Below are positions 11,498 to 23,034 of a stretch of 64,000 nucleotides of DNA, piece by piece; position 1 is the first letter of the stretch, and every line of letters begins with the position of its first letter. The DNA lies in NCBI RefSeq assembly GCF_040581485.1, contig NC_090130.1, positions 26,637,418 to 26,701,417 of the forward strand, in the 5' to 3' direction. Origin of the DNA: Linepithema humile. Its lineage: Eukaryota; Arthropoda; Insecta; Hymenoptera; Formicidae. A program made the translations under genes and the position numbers. The notes under the pieces are model-generated. The model ran no database searches, was not told the DNA's origin, and saw nothing but the letters and a program-made list of their open reading frames with translations.

Positions 11498-13930
11498 AAA
11501 TATTAAATACTGTGTGTTAATAAACTAATATCATATGTTAATGTAAAAGCAGGCAAAGTAGCTGTTTTGCCAACAATCCTTACGAGAGACAATTTCTTTA
11601 ATGTTCTTTAGCAAATAACGTATAAAATTTAATTATTTTTTTGTATTTTCTAAGAAAATACATAATAGATATAAGCAGTTTACTGACTACATAGCAAAGT
11701 ACAGAAATACTCGAATATCTAGAAATATAATACTAAATACTTTGCAGTCCGCGCAATAACAACAACATTGAAGTGCGCTGTTGCAAAATTTCAACTGGAA
11801 TCAATATTTTTGAACAAACAAGCATAATGGCTGCAATGTGTTTAAAAGAATTTTGATAAATTAAATTATAACATGTAAAGATTAATTAATATCTCGTTTA
11901 CACTTTGCGAGTGTTACAATGCAAGTTCTGATTCTTTTTTTTATTTTATTAGGATAAAATTTGGAGTTACTAGTTACAGCATATTAAAAATATAATAAAA
12001 TTATTCAAAACTATAACTAATTGTTAGTAGATTATTAACTATATTTCTCTTACATAGCACAACTTTCTCAGACAGCAGATGTGGATACGTTTTAATTTAA
12101 CGCATAATGCATAATATTAGATATTCAATATATTTTATGATTCTGAAAACTTAAAATAATCGTAAGTTTTAATTTAAATATTCAACTATTTTCTCCAAAA
12201 AATAATTATTGTATTTTTTAAATACAATTATGTAGGATTCTAGCCGACTTTCTTTCTTTCTTCAAAAAATATCTATTAGTTTTTTAATTACTTCTTAAAA
12301 TTAAATCTCTCCATCAAAGAAATCACATTTCTCTCTATATATTCCTAATATATTTTCCATATTTTATTTAAAAACTGTCGACAAATTACAAACATTTAAA
12401 CAATATTTTGGAATTTAAATTAAAAGTTTATAGCATAAAGATATATTTTTTATAAATTATTTTCAATCAAGTTTTAAGAAGAAAGAATCAATAATCTGTA
12501 TTTATATGTACATACTGATCATAAGAAGAAGTTCAACGTTAGCATATTGTGTACAATTAGCTTCAGAGCCTCATCGGACACACCATGATCAACACACATT
12601 GGTTACATATCGTGCCAGTAGAGCCAGTTCAATATAATTCTGCCAGCGACTTTTAGACGACAGTCTTGGTTTTACTTTCGTGAGAGCACAACCATTTTCT
12701 GGAAATTTATTCTGTCAAGAAATATGACTATATGATACATTTTGTCATTATATCGATTTAATCAATTGATCCAGATATTGGTAAGCTGTTGCTGATTTTA
12801 TAATATATATAATCTACCAATAAAATTTTCACTGTGACATACATTATTTCGTTTTCATATTGGTAGTTTAATGCCATTATTAATAAGGGAAATTAGCTAG
12901 ATAACTTATCACGTAAGTTTCTTGCAAAAATATTTCTTCTAATTGTTTATAATAAAATTTTAATTAATTTTTAATAAACATATATGCAATTTATTATAAT
13001 TACTATTAAATTTTATAAACAATTATTCTTATAAATAAATCAGTGATATAAAAATAATTTTTCTCGATTGAACTCGAATTGTCGGGTACAAAGTTCGTAA
13101 TTTTGTGAGAAAAAAATTACAATGCAGATCTATTTATTTTATTCTATTTAGTTTTTAATATTCATGTCTACTGTTTTATTCTTAGTTTTAATTATTGTCA
13201 ATCTTGAAATTGTACTTATAGTTGTAGACTTTTTGTTTTATTCGTAATTCTTAATTTTTATATTACTAATTTTTAAATTTGATGTTTTTTGATATTTTTA
13301 CTTTTACAACTACGACATAACTATTTTGTACATAATTGTACACATAACTATTTACTGTGTAAAATCAATTTTTATAAAACAAAACATAAATCGCGGTAAA
13401 AATTATTGATTTCTCAATCTACCACAATTCAGAGATCTTGTTGATTGTCGTTCAAATTAAAAAAATTAATGTAAGCTAAATTCAAAGATAATAGTTTGCT
13501 TGGCAATGCATACACTCGCGGGAAAAATATGGGAGAGAGTGTATATATATATGAAAGTCTGTGCAAACATACATGTTTTATAAAATACTTTAGGAAATTT
13601 TGAATTTCTTACCGTTAGTAGTGTAGCAGCAAGCACATCGTAATATTTTTCGCGCATAAACATTGTAAAGAAAAACAGTAAATATGCCGAAGTTGGTCAT
13701 ACTTGTTATGAAATTCTGTTACAATAATAATTTAAATTCAAAAATTTTTTTCTATTAACCGGAAATTCGTTATGCAACCAAAATCATCCTTCACACTTTT
13801 CTACCTGCAACATTTTTAATTTACATATGTACTGCATATTGGCTTTATAATTTGTATATTGCAATTTGAAATACTGTTCATAAATTGTTGTAGGGTTTCT
13901 TAATAATCTGAGAGTGCAAGAATTTATAAA
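11498..13930. other. Junction of units 1 and 2; upstream flank of COE2
   Basis: No gene is seen. The first ~400 bases are the NAT1 3' flank. From about 11,900 the sequence repeats the COE1 upstream flank almost base for base, including the less AT-rich blocks (here about 12,510-12,720 and 13,470-13,670). The same junction sequence reappears after NAT2 at about 20,190-20,500, which shows that unit 3 originally began the same way. Confidence 0.6.
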
Positions 13931-16900
13931 ATGTGGCGGTATCCTAATAAAACATGGATCAGACTGAGCTGTTTGATCTACTTCTTTGCGCTTAATACGC
14001 ATACAATGGGGATCTATGGGGCACCTACAGTAAAAATACCAAATGGCTTATTGGAGGGTACAATAATGATGAGTAGATTGCATAATGAGATACATGCATA
14101 CAAAAAAATTCCTTACGCCGCTCCGCCAGTGGGAGAACTTCGATTCAAGGTAAAAAATTATTGTTTATTGTAAAATATATAAACAAAATATTAAGTATTT
14201 TACTTTTTGTAGTTTCTATTTAGTTAAATCTTTTAACGTAAATTTGCACCGAAATTTAAACAGATATTTTATTTTATATGAAAATGATCAAAGTCGAAAA
14301 TATATGAAATATTTCAGAGAGAAAAAATCAATAAAAATCTGTAATAAAAATATCAAAATATTAACATAACAGTTAACAGTTAATTAATAACGATTAAATA
14401 AAAGAGAAAATTATGAATACAAATTTATAATAAAAATTTATTTTTCCTTTAATTTTTTAAAATAATATTTGTCTCATGTAATTACATGACATATTCACTT
14501 TAAACTTGCCATACCCACTATTTTCGTTATCAAAATTTTAATATTTAAATTAAATTTTACCTCTTTTTTAAAGCCACCACAACCCGCATCTGCATGGTCC
14601 AAAAAACGACTAGCCGTGAGCCCTTCGCCGTTCTGCACACAAAAAGATATATTTACAGATATGAAAATTCTTATGGGTCAAGAAGATTGTCTTTACTTAA
14701 ATGTCTACACACCGAGTATTAAGAAACATCCTTTCACTAAACATCCAGTTATGGTTTGGTTTCACGGTGGTGGATGGATTAGTGGTGGTAGCCATTATTA
14801 TCAACCCAACTACTTGCTGGACCGCAATATTGTTCTCGTCACTGTGAATTATCGGTAATGAAACTTTTGAATAACGGAATAATTCTCTCATTCTAACGAT
14901 TCTCCTCACATTAGACTTGGACCGTTGGGTTTCTTGAGCACGGAGGACTCGGAATGTCCAGGAAATCTAGGACTGAAGGATCAACAGCAAGCTTTGCGAT
15001 GGGTGCAGGAAAACATTGCTTATTTCAATGGTGATCCGACGAGTGTAACTATCTTTGGTGAAAGTTCAGGTGGTGCTAGTGTTCACTATCATATGGTCAG
15101 TCCTCTTTCAAAAGGTAAATCTTTTACAATATCTTCGTGAACTATCACATTAGTTGCCCCAAATTTTCTACAAATAGTTAAATACAAAAAGTATAAAATA
15201 TAATAGAAAACAACAAAATAAATATGTATGGCTATATATTTATATTGTTATAATGTATGAACTCTATCGCACACAGGACTTTTTCATCGCGCTATTTCGC
15301 AAAGCGGCACCTTTTATAACCCATGGACTTTAATGCCACCGGGATCTGGTAAGAAGAATGCCGAAACCTTAGCTAAACATTTAAATTGTTCAACCGAGAA
15401 CTCCAAGGAACTTATTGAATGTTTGCGAACAAAGAACGCAAGGGAGATTACTGACACCAATCATATTTTTCAGGTAATTAAATTCAATACATTTCAAATA
15501 TCAAAAAATGTTTAATTTACACATTATTTTAAATTTGCATTGTTTAATTTAATTTAATTTAATTATCTATATTTTATCGCAGATTTTGAGTTACTGCCCG
15601 ACGATAGCTTTCAGACCAATAATCGAACCCAAACACTCAGGTGCTTTTTTGATTGAAGATCCTTTAATTTCCGTGCGAGAAAGCCGTCTTGCCAATGTAC
15701 CCTGGCTAACGGGAGTCGTTTCGCAGGAAGGTGCATTGGTAGCATCAAGTAAGGATCTCTCTGATAATGTGAAAATCGTATCTATAATATATACTAATTA
15801 TTAAACTTTGGGATTATAATTCAGAGACATTTGTTGAATATTTTTCATTTTTTCTTAGAAATAATTATGAATTTTTTATAGACAGTTTTTATCATAATAA
15901 AAAACATTTTTACCTATTAATTATTTTGATAAATCTTATTAGTATAAAACTCATAAGAAATGTTAACTTTAAATTCTCAAATGTCTTTCCAAATAGCATG
16001 TAAACTTAACTCACTACTCTTTCACAATTCATTACATTATAATTCAATAAATTATTTGAATTTTTTAAATGTAAATATTATCAAAAATTACGTCTTAGAT
16101 GTAATATATAACTTATAATAAATAATGGCAACAATAAAATACCGAAAGATTAACATACGCCATATTTTTCAGCTATTTACGGTCAGGAAATGGTGCAAGA
16201 ATTTAATACTAATTTTTTGAGATGGGCACCTATAACCTTATTATATCAGGAAAGATATCAGCTTACTGACCAAAATTTTATTGATGAGATAACCAAGGAT
16301 ATCCGTAAATATTACTTCGGTGAAAGTATCATCGACAATTCCGACGAAGCCAGGTTCAATATGATCAACGTAAGTTCAAATAATAAATAATAATAATAAT
16401 ATTAATAATAACAATAATAATAATAATAATAAATAACGAAGAATTATCTTGATATCTATGTTAAAACATAAAATGTCAAAGTATACATATTTACACTTAA
16501 TTTAATTAAGATGTTTATTACGAATTTGCGGATGTTAAAATTTCGATTGTTTTTATGTCACTATAATCATAACACGATTAATCTCTTGACCATTTTCACA
16601 ATAATATTCAAATAGTATAATATTTAATTTATTATGATTTTTATAATTTATTTTGTTTCACTATAAATCTAATCGTTCTTTAATGTGATTTTATAGATGT
16701 ACAGTGATGCATGGTTTACTCATGGCACATACATGGCCGTGCGAGACTTTCTCGCTAATCAAACTTCTCCACTCTATTTTTATTATTTCTCATACAGAGG
16801 AAACATATCCTTTAGTTCAACATTCGGTGACTCCATAAGAGATTATGGAGTATCGCATGCGGATGAACTTCAGTATCTATTTCCGCTGAGCCCAGATTTA

Positions 16901-17474
16901 TTCGTGAATTTTGACCATTTGACCGAAGGTGATAGGAACATGATTGACCGCTTGACCACATTTTGGAGCAATTTTGCAAGATTTGGGTAAGTGCTAATAT
17001 TTTTGCTAATTAATATTATATGTATATTTAAAACTACATGCCCATGTATATATATATTTTTCTTCTTTTTTTCAAATAAAACTATATAAATACTTTTTAA
17101 AAAGCATTAGTTAATACAATTTTTCATTTTTCATAAAAATATATGTTTGGAATGTTTGTATTAAAAATTTATTAGTTTAGAATATGTTTCAATTTTATTG
17201 TGAATGTATAATATTTATACAAATATGATAAAAATGCATATAAAAAATAAAACTGTAAAATGTCCCTAATAATGCTAAATAAATTTTTCTTAGAAATTCA
17301 ACGCCGATAAAATTGCAGTGGACGCCAACAGAATCAAATTTATTGAAATATCTGCATATTGTAAACAGCGAGCAGACTGTCATGAAAAGTGAATTTTTAA
17401 AGGATAGAATGTTATTTTGGGACAATCTTGAAAATCGATTGAAATCTTTTGGTACAAACTATAGAGCTTTGTAA
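13931..17474 (+). CDS. COE2: secreted carboxylesterase, near-twin of COE1
   Basis: Exons 13931-14149, 14574-14854, 14915-15114, 15277-15473, 15583-15748, 16173-16369, 16697-16986, 17294-17474; 576 aa, with each exon the same length as in COE1. Signal peptide, HGGGW, GESSGG nucleophile, QEG acid and GVSHADE histidine are all present, so it should be active. The oddity is in exon 1: the family motif GIPYAAPPVG reads KKIPYAAPPVG, a charged residue in place of the usual Gly before IPYA. Amino-acid changes against COE1 cluster in exon 6 (about residues 355-420), part of the substrate gorge side in this family by general analogy, and in the start of exon 2. Confidence 0.92.
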
Positions 17475-18541
17475 AACGGATCTTATTTTTTATTTGCAGA
17501 AATTGAGTACAAAAATTTCTCAGATGTTGCAAAATATAAAGCACTAAAAACTTAAGAATTTTTTTCTTTATAAAATTTTAGTAACAAAAATTGCACAATG
17601 TAAAAATTTTTTAAATATGTATTTATATATAAGAAGTGCGCAAATGAATAGAATTTAATCCTTGTTTTTTACTTTTTTACTTAGCAATGACTTAGTAGAA
17701 CGAATAAACTATTTTAATAAATTAATTTGCTTTTATTTTTTTATCACAAAACCTATAAAAATTTTTGCATTTACTTAACTTAATCTTAACAAAAATGACT
17801 ATTACGATACGATTGGCAATAAAATGCAAGTTATAGAATAATATGTACAGAACTTTATTTAAAAAATTTTTTTTTATTTTTAATATAATACAAAATTATT
17901 TTACCTTATTTTTTAACTGCAATACAAATCATAGATGGTTTTTTATAAATTAAACTTTATTAACTTAATTACAAAATTTATAATAAGTTAAATAAGATTA
18001 TTGCTCTTTTATTTTGTATGGTATTATATAATATCGGTTACTATTACTGCTGTTTTTTTGCTGTTATAATAAAAAAATATGATTCATTAATAGATACTAT
18101 TTTTTTATAGGTAAAAATAACGGTAAAAGTAACTGATACAATAAATTCTATGCAAAAAGGTAATAATTTCATATCATATATGTTGTTATTACATTAATAA
18201 TATTTAATTAAAAAGACAGAAGAAGTAATTAGAAAAAATACATCTTTTTTACTGTATAATATTTACTTTTATTCAAATATGACTTTTTAAAATTTAACGA
18301 AATATTTAATGTATAATTATAATTAAACTTAAAATATTCATACAATTTTATTATTAATTTGTTATTAATGTAAAAACAAACGATTAAAAAGAACAAATGT
18401 TTTACCTTACTTCAAATTGTAGATTGACAGAATACGTTGACGCATCGAAATTGAATATCTATTATTAGTTAATTAAAAATTACTATTGCAAACGTGACAA
18501 GTTAATGTGAATTTAAATGTGGAGTACCAACGCATCTGATC
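17475..18541. other. 3' UTR of COE2 and spacer
   Basis: Collinear with 9171-10,245 of unit 1, including AATAAA near 17,703. No gene is seen. Confidence 0.5.
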
Positions 18542-19796
18542 ATGGATGAGAAAAAGAAGGACGAATTTACAGTCGAGATGGAAGTAAAAATGCTTATGCC
18601 TCTAATATGGGATTCACCGGCGATATGTAAAATTCAGGATCTCAAGGAAGCGCAGTACGAAGAAGTTCTGCGCCTGATAAAAGTTCTCTTTTGCATACTT
18701 TTTATTTAACACAATTAAATAATATATAATCAGCCAAACAGCACCTTTTCGAACCAAAGAATTTTTTTCTTAAATTTTGTTACGGATCATAGGATTCTTA
18801 ATTGACCTACTTTCTTTTCTTCTAAAGACTAAAACGAATAAAATACAGAAGCGTAGAAAAAATTGCAGTCGACTTTGCTTATACTTTATTTTATTAATAT
18901 TCTAAAATAATGTGGAAATAAAAGATCAATGTTTTGTGGCATAATGTTTTGAAAATGAAAGATTTTTATCCTTATATAGCATCATTATTTCAAAGAGGAA
19001 CCAATGTGCAAGGCGGCTTTCTTGCTACAGAATCAGGAATCTGTCAATGCGTATTTAAATCTTATAAGGACATGGATAAAGGACACCACCAGTTTGGTCG
19101 CACTCAGTTTAGCATCAGGGCGTGTCATTGGAATTGCTGTTACGCGAATAAGTAGCGACTTGGATAAAACCGACACGTATAATCGAGTACAAGTACGTGT
19201 GTTATCTTATAAAAACAAATGTTTCAAACTTTAAAAGTTTGCTATAAGTTTGCGAGAAGATTTTTTAAATTTAATTTTAATGTGGCATTATAATAGCATA
19301 ATAGAACATTTTACATAAAAAAGGGATTTATTATAATCTATTATATTAAATTTATTAAATATATTATATAATTTAACATATATTCAATTTGGTTTAGAAT
19401 TTCGAGGGAAATTCGCTAAAGAAAATCATGTATTTGATCAACACTTTAATAAAGCAGACGAACGCATACAAGGAGCTCGAGTGCGACATGTATTTTCGAG
19501 TTCATATCCTCTGCGTTCATCCGTCTTATCAACAAAAGGGTGTCGGCATGGCTCTTTTAAAAACTTGCATTGATGTTGCACCTACGCTTGACATGCCAGC
19601 AATCGGTGGCGTTTTTACGTCAGGTCTCAGTCAATCATTAGCACTGAAATTAGGATTTCGTCTCGTCTCAGAAATTCGCTACAGTCGATGGGTCGTCGAC
19701 AATCAAATCGTATTCGATGATCCCGGCAAAGGAAATTATTCAGCCGCTTTTATGGGAATGCAAATACCTTTTCAAAAATCAATTAGTAAATTATAG
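18542..19796 (+). CDS. NAT2: arylalkylamine/dopamine N-acetyltransferase-like (GNAT fold)
   Basis: Exons 18542-18682, 18980-19192 and 19398-19796 give 250 aa. Exon 2 opens with HHYFKEEPMCKAA, the N-terminal signature of insect arylalkylamine N-acetyltransferases, followed by DTTSLVALS and GRVIGIAVTR. Exon 3 carries the acetyl-CoA pyrophosphate loop VHPSYQQKGVG and then LKLGFRLVSEIRY. The family moves acetyl from acetyl-CoA to dopamine, octopamine, serotonin or similar amines in the cytosol, acting in cuticle sclerotisation and amine inactivation. The substrate here is unknown. The exon 1 donor (GTTCTC) is weak and is the least certain part of the model; the second donor is GTACGT. This is the only intact acetyltransferase in the array. 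Confidence 0.85.
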
Positions 19797-20699
19797 AAAT
19801 ATTAAATACTGTGTGTTGATAAACTAATATCATATGTTAATGTAAAAACAGGCAAAATAGCTGTCTTGCCAACAATCCTTAAGAGAGACAATTTCTTTAA
19901 TGTTCTTTAGCAAATAACGTAGAAAATTTAATTACTTTTTTGTATTTTCTATGAAAATACATAATAGATATAAGCAGTTTACTGACTACATAGCAATGTA
20001 CAGAAATACTCGAATGTCTATAAATATAATACTAAATATTTTGCGGTCCGCGCAATAACAACAACATTGAAGTGCGCTGTTGAAAAATTTCAACTGGAAT
20101 CAACATTTTTGAACAAGCAAGCGTAATGGCTGCAAAGTGTTTAAAAGAATTTTGATAAATTAAATTATAACATGTAAAGATTAATTAATATTTCGTTTAC
20201 ACTTCGCGAGTGTTACAATGCAAGATCTAATTCTTTCTTTTATTTTATTAGGATAAATTTTGGAGTTACTAGTTGCAGCATATTAAAAATATAAAATTAT
20301 TCAAAACTATAATTAATTGTTAGTATATCGACTATATTTTTCTTACACAGCTCAGCATTCTCAATCAGCAGTTGTGGATACGTTTTAATTTGCGAATAAT
20401 GCGTGATAAAATATTTATTAATACATTTTGTGATTCTAAAAAATTAAAATAATCGTAAATTTTTATTTAGATATTTAACTGTTTTGTCCAAAAAAATAAT
20501 AATAGTTTTAAAAATACAATTGTATAAAATTTTTATCTAGCCAACATTGTTTTTTTGTGAAAAAAAATGGGTAATTTATTTTTTCTACATTTGTACTTTA
20601 AAAATTTATATTCGGTTTACAAACTACAGAATATTGTATTATGCGTCGAAAAATATGTAACAGTTTCTTAATTTTTGAAGAATTTTTTTGTAACTGTAG

Positions 20700-21290
20700 T
20701 AGTGAAAACCGGATGGGGCTAGAGAGCTGTTCCATGTCATAAATTTAAGAGTTCTTCTATTACTCCTTATCTGCGTTGAAATTTAGCCTGTCAGATAAAG
20801 TCCATTGTTTTCCGTCAAGCTGTATATAGGGCGTTGACCCTCATTTTACTCAGATTCATAGACTTAAGAAACATGGCACCAAGATCTTTTTAACTAAAAT
20901 AAGGCAACACAAAATACATCGCATTTTCCCTTTCCACATAGCCTGCATTTTTTCCGCTTAGAGTAATCCGAGATTATATACTAAGTGAGCCCTGACGGCC
21001 ATGTGTTCCGTTTGGAGGCTGATCTCAGGAAACTCAGGAGACTTGTTCTCAGTTTTCTTTTGCCCGTTGCCAAGAATTTATCAGTCCTATTTGTTTCATC
21101 AAGAGCTTAGCTTGGTCGTCAATCCTTTCTGTTTCCCAGGAAGCCGGGTATTTTGCTCAGGATAGTTCCTTCTTCTTCCAGCAGTAAAGAAAACACCGGC
21201 AATTTGCTCGGCAGGGTTTTCTGCTTCGACAGATCATCTGCTACTTCATTGCCGTGTATATCTTGGCGATCAGGTAATTAATTCATAAAA
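20700..21290 (-). mobile_element. Decayed non-LTR retrotransposon (LINE) 3' coding fragment
   Basis: On the minus strand from 21,274 a frame encodes IHGNEVADDLSKQ, matching the GNExAD block at the end of a LINE RNase H domain. Further along is CRLCGKGKC (around 20,921-20,960), similar to the terminal Cys-motif of Jockey-type elements. Stops and frameshifts break the frame. The same fragment, differently decayed, lies at 28,830-29,393, so the insertion came before the unit 3/unit 4 duplication. Confidence 0.5.
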
Positions 21291-22304
21291 TTATCTCTTT
21301 ATCCATCTACGTTTCCATCTACATATTCGTAATCTGTTCTCCGTATTTTATTTAGAAATTATCGATAAATAGTATTTAAATAATATTTTGGAATTTAGAT
21401 CAAAAGTTTATTGCTTGAAGATATATTTTTTTAATAATATAATATATAATTTTTTTAATAACTTTATTTTCAATAAAGTTTTAAGGAGAAAAAATCAGTA
21501 ATCTTGTTATATATTTGTGCACATACTGATCACTATATTGTATACCATACGCAATGTACGCTTCAGTATAGGGTGCAAAATTTAGAGGGACGCAAAATTG
21601 TAAAAGACGCCAATAATTTTTGAAGTGTCCAAGAACTTGTAAAAATTGACCACTCGGTTTGTGACCACTTGGTTCGCCCGGCTCGATGCTGCCTGCTTGT
21701 AAAACTTTGTTTTAACCGCGTAGCGGCAAGAAGAATATGATCATTTCTTGTTTTCTTTTCTTTGCGTTGGGGCGCGCGATTGAATTTCAGCGTAGGGGCG
21801 CCTGAGACAGTCGTAACGATTCCGGACGTAAATTGCAGTAAAAATCATCGATTTCTCTGTCTACCACAATTCAAAAATCTTATTACCAGTGATTCATGTT
21901 CAAATGAAAAAAAAATTCAATTCAATTAACGTAAGCGAAAATTCAAAGATACTTTGTTTTAGCAATGCATACACTTGCGGAAAAAATACGTGACAGCGTG
22001 TATGTATATGAGAGTCTGTGCAAACATATGTACATGTTTTATAAAATATTTCAGAAAATTCTGAACCTCTTATCGCCTAGCAGCATAGCAGCAGTTTTTA
22101 ATATTTCTCACGCATAAATATCGTAGAGAAGTAAATGTGCCGGAGTTGGTCACATTTTTTATGAAATTCCGTTATAATAATAATTAGATTTCGAAAATTT
22201 TCTTGTATTAACCGAAAATTTGCTTATGCAACCAAAATCATCCTTTATCCTTTTCTATTTACAACTAAATACTGTTTTACTTTACATGTGTACTGCATAT
22301 TACA

Positions 22305-22639
22305 GGGACCCGAGTCGAAATTTTATTCCTAATTTCAACCTCACTTTTTTCACGTTTACGGATTCTGGAGGATTTTGATAGGTTTCATTGATGTAAGAAT
22401 ATATATGTATTGTATTGTATTTGCTCCTACTTTGTATCTCAAATAGACAGTAAACAAACTGTTTCCCACTATGAAGTTTAAAAGAGGAGTTTCGGTAGAG
22501 TCAGAGGTTAAATAGGTTCAAAATAGGGTGATGTGACTGCTTTAAATATCAAATTAGTGTTAGATTGAACATTTTGGTCGAAAGTAAGTGTTAGACTAAA
22601 CATTGAAGTCGCAAATAAGAGCAGAATTTCGACCCGGGG
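22305..22639. mobile_element. MITE-like insertion upstream of COE3
   Basis: The ends are inverted: CCCGAGTCGAAATT on the left and AATTTCGACCCGGG on the right, with further weaker pairing inwards (TTCCTAATTT / GCTCTTATTT). The corresponding position in COE1 and COE2 flanks (after TACTGCATATT) lacks it. In the COE4 flank the region is deleted. No coding sequence and no clear target duplication. Confidence 0.45.
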
Positions 22640-23034
22640 ATGCACAAACAGTCGATGGCGACGTGTTTTTTTGATAGATCTTTGCATTTTGATTTTTACT
22701 TTATTTAATTTTATTATAAAATTTGTGTATCAAATTTTAATATTTATTTTGTTTCTATTAATTTCTTTATATTTTGACACTTTGTTTATATTTATTGATA
22801 TGTTTAATATATGTTGAAATCACATTATAATTTTATATTTAATATTATAGTTTTTCCTTAGTACAACGTAGATCGCGAGGTCGATTTATCAAAAAAAAGT
22901 AGCTTGTTTGTACAAAAAGGTTGGGCAGCAACAGGCATATTAGTTTTATAATCTGTGTTGCGATTTGTTACTGTTTACAAATTGTTGTAGGATTGTTCAA
23001 TAATCTGAGATTATAAAGTGCAAGAATTTATAAA

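Larger units (their letters stand above)
3590..11900 (+). repeat. Tandem segmental duplication, unit 1 (COE1 + NAT1)
   Basis: This ~8.3-kb block is repeated with small differences as unit 2 starting near 11,900. The offset between the two esterase start codons is 8312 bases. It contains a complete esterase and a disabled N-acetyltransferase, both on the plus strand. The similarity runs through introns and intergenic sequence, so the duplication is recent. Confidence 0.85.
11901..20200 (+). repeat. Tandem segmental duplication, unit 2 (COE2 + NAT2)
   Basis: Second copy of the ~8.3-kb unit, collinear with 3590-11,900 throughout. Differences are mainly point changes and small indels. Both of its genes are open, in contrast to unit 1 where the acetyltransferase is broken. 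Confidence 0.85.
19797..23034. other. Junction of units 2 and 3; transposon-rich upstream flank of COE3
   Basis: About 20,190-20,500 matches the start of units 1 and 2. After that the flank differs. It holds a decayed LINE fragment (20,700-21,290), a moderately repeated segment at 21,530-21,830 shared with 29,580-29,880, and a MITE-like insertion at about 22,305-22,639. From about 22,640 to the start codon it resembles the flank of COE4. No intact gene is seen. Confidence 0.55.

Noticed and set aside
21530..21830. Less AT-rich segment shared with 29,580-29,880, first read as a possible exon
   Set aside because: No stable frame or splice borders in either copy; the similarity is explained by the unit 3/unit 4 duplication.
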